Below, in pieces: positions 62,482 to 64,000 of a stretch of DNA of 64,000 nt. The notes below the pieces were generated by a model. It saw only the letters and a list, made by a program, of their open reading frames with translations, was not told the origin of the DNA and did no database searches. Location: contig JAYESD010000001.1 of assembly GCA_036927565.1 (NCBI GenBank), positions 268,657,560 through 268,721,559 on the forward strand. Reading direction: 5' to 3'. Each line of letters opens with the position of its first letter. Positions within the stretch are counted from its first letter, which is position 1. This DNA is from Tuctoria greenei (taxonomy: Eukaryota > Streptophyta > Magnoliopsida > Poales > Poaceae). The position numbers were made by a program, and so were the translations under genes.

Positions 62482-62836
62482 CCTCTGAAATTAATTGTTG
62501 TGTATGAACTCTATTGATTGCATCTTGTATATTCAGTAGAGTGTTGTTTGTATCCATATAAGTGATGTACTCATCATCCTCCCCTCCTTGAATTGGAGTC
62601 ATCCTCTACTCAAGTTCGTCTCCTCTCATGTATTGGTCCAAATGTGCAACGCCATCAAATCTTCTTGTATGCATGAATGGAGGAGGCCAAGGTGGTGGAC
62701 GACATAGTGCGCCATCTTGATCTTGTCCATCAAATAAGAGTGCACATTCACTTGAGCCAGGATCCCAAACAAATAAATATTGTGTCATGTTTGTAGGTGC
62801 AATAATAATGTGCATGATCTCATCATTAACGTCGAT
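62482..62836 (-). pseudogene. Truncated internal fragment of a second gag-only copy
   Basis: 62482-62828 repeats the gag 3' region of the first copy (matching about 58851-59197; NDEIMHIIIAPTNMTQYLF). It ends abruptly at CATCATT and is joined through AACGTCGAT to a new LTR at 62837. The rest of gag, the leader and the PBS are missing. Confidence 0.75.
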
Positions 62837-64000
62837 TGATAGGAAAATTGGTCCCCATCTTCCGAAAGGTAATGGGTAAGTCGATTGATGGAGATCTCGA
62901 CGTTGATAATCCGAGGCTCTCGAGTAGAACACGAACAGCCCCTGCAATCACTACACCACCGCTCCGTTGGTTATCAATCGTGCTTCACACGATTGACCTC
63001 GCCAAGAAGGCTAATCCCTGCAAGTGCAACCGAGAACACAAGTAAGAACGTAGAAGAAGCAATCTGAAATTGCTGAATTGGGGTTTCACAAACCGAAAAA
63101 CGACGATATTATTGATCTAAGCAAAACCCAATTGTCTATGGCGGCTAGCATGGAGTATATATAGGTGGGAGGAAGTCCAAGGGGGTGTTAGGGTCGTGAC
63201 CTAACCCTAAGACACAAAAATAATGGACTTAGACTTGATACAAGGCCCAATGGCCCAATACGGTGGCGCAGCACCCTGACAGATTCTGTACTTGGTTTTG
63301 TTTCGACGATTCCCGACGACTCCCAATGAATTTTGACATGGTACCGGCGCCATTGGAAAGGTTATCCTCTCCCCTTTCCGTGCATATGTAGAACGTCCAA
63401 AACGGAGTTCGTATGCGTCCTGGGCGTCCGTTTTAGTGCATACTGCTCCTGGACTCCGAGTTGGATACGATTTGGAGTTTGGTTCGGTTTCCATCTTCTT
63501 TGAACGAATTCTCTGGTCTTCCACGTCCCTAATACTCCCTCCAAGTACTCCTTGAACCTCTCCATGGATCCTAATCACAAATAAATCATTAAGTAGCAAT
63601 TTATGCTCAAAAACATATAAGGAAATATATAAGAACGAGTTGTAAACTTTATGCACCATAAACATACCACTATGTTCATATTTGCCTATAGCATGAAAAA
63701 TATTTCTACTTAATAAAGACAATTCAGATTGAGAAAATATTATCTTCTCTACGATATCTAGATCACAAAGAGTGTCAAATTCAATATAGCCCAAAGTATT
63801 TAGAGAAGATAACAATTTCAGCTCATCCCTTTCACATGTAGTTGGGATCAAATGCTTAATTTCAGCACAAGTGAGTGATAAAGTATCAAATTCATTTGGT
63901 TGTTCTAGCATAGGTATAATATAACTATCAGCACACAACTCATTTTTGTTATAAGAATCAGTAGGAAAATCAACTAATGGTAAAGGTGTATTATGAAAAG
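62837..64000 (-). mobile_element. Third LTR copy and partial gag of the same family (runs off window)
   Basis: LTR sequence (62837-63641, starting TGATAGGAAAATTGG on the plus strand) is fused directly to an internal gag segment (63642-64000) that matches about 59436-59798 of the first copy. The PPT and roughly 580 bp of gag 3' region have been deleted. The frame is still open across the junction (63207-63938). The copy continues beyond the window. Confidence 0.78.

Overview
This window is plant nuclear DNA from a grass (Poaceae). Three cellular genes have grass-like GC-rich exons: cytosolic ribosomal protein eS17 (5950-6375, +), an OVATE-family repressor (8978-9883, +) and a five-exon ribosomal protein eS26 (36778-38459, -). 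Almost everything else is transposable elements, mostly LTR retrotransposons inserted into one another. The species cannot be named from the sequence alone.

Left part (1-10.2 kb): pieces of three LTR families at 1-2898, a non-autonomous MULE-like element with long inverted arms (3641-5638) carrying a solo LTR (4153-5024), then the eS17 and OFP genes with quiet intergenic DNA. At 10224-20251 lies a complete but dead chromodomain (Tekay-type) Gypsy element with 2.8 kb LTRs and perfect 5-bp target duplications. It has lost reverse transcriptase and RNase H, and its integrase carries a solo LTR (15003-16367) and a nonsense codon.

Middle (22.0-35.0 kb): a small TRIM element (22063-35000) with tandemly repeated LTRs and a perfect TCCAA duplication was split by a young SIRE-type Copia element (22212-34376, minus strand). 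Its LTRs are almost identical and its gag and pol are intact. It also has a third, GC-rich 720-codon ORF. That ORF has what looks like its own promoter: a palindrome array and core promoter like those of the LTR U3, a TATA box, an ATG-free pyrimidine-rich leader, and an 88-nt leader intron ending exactly at the ATG. This internal transcription unit, plus a possible in-frame intron joining gag to pol, is the most interesting system in the window.

Right part (38.9-64 kb): upstream of eS26 is a stack of nested insertions. In order they are a LINE 3' piece, a Tekay-like LTR, a Tat-family LTR, an inverted Tekay LTR, a 14.2 kb Tat-lineage Gypsy element (43056-57228, TCCTC duplications) and an inverted solo LTR inside that. 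The Tat element has decayed gag-pol on the plus strand and a decayed, spliced antisense ORF on the minus strand. The last 6 kb holds a tandem, rearranged gag-only LTR family on the minus strand that runs off the window.

A recurring theme is that three LTR families here each carry arrays of a short palindrome in their U3 regions: CGGACTAGTCCG-like (Tekay), CATCGGATGATCCGATG-like (SIRE) and GCCACGTGGC G-boxes (Tat).
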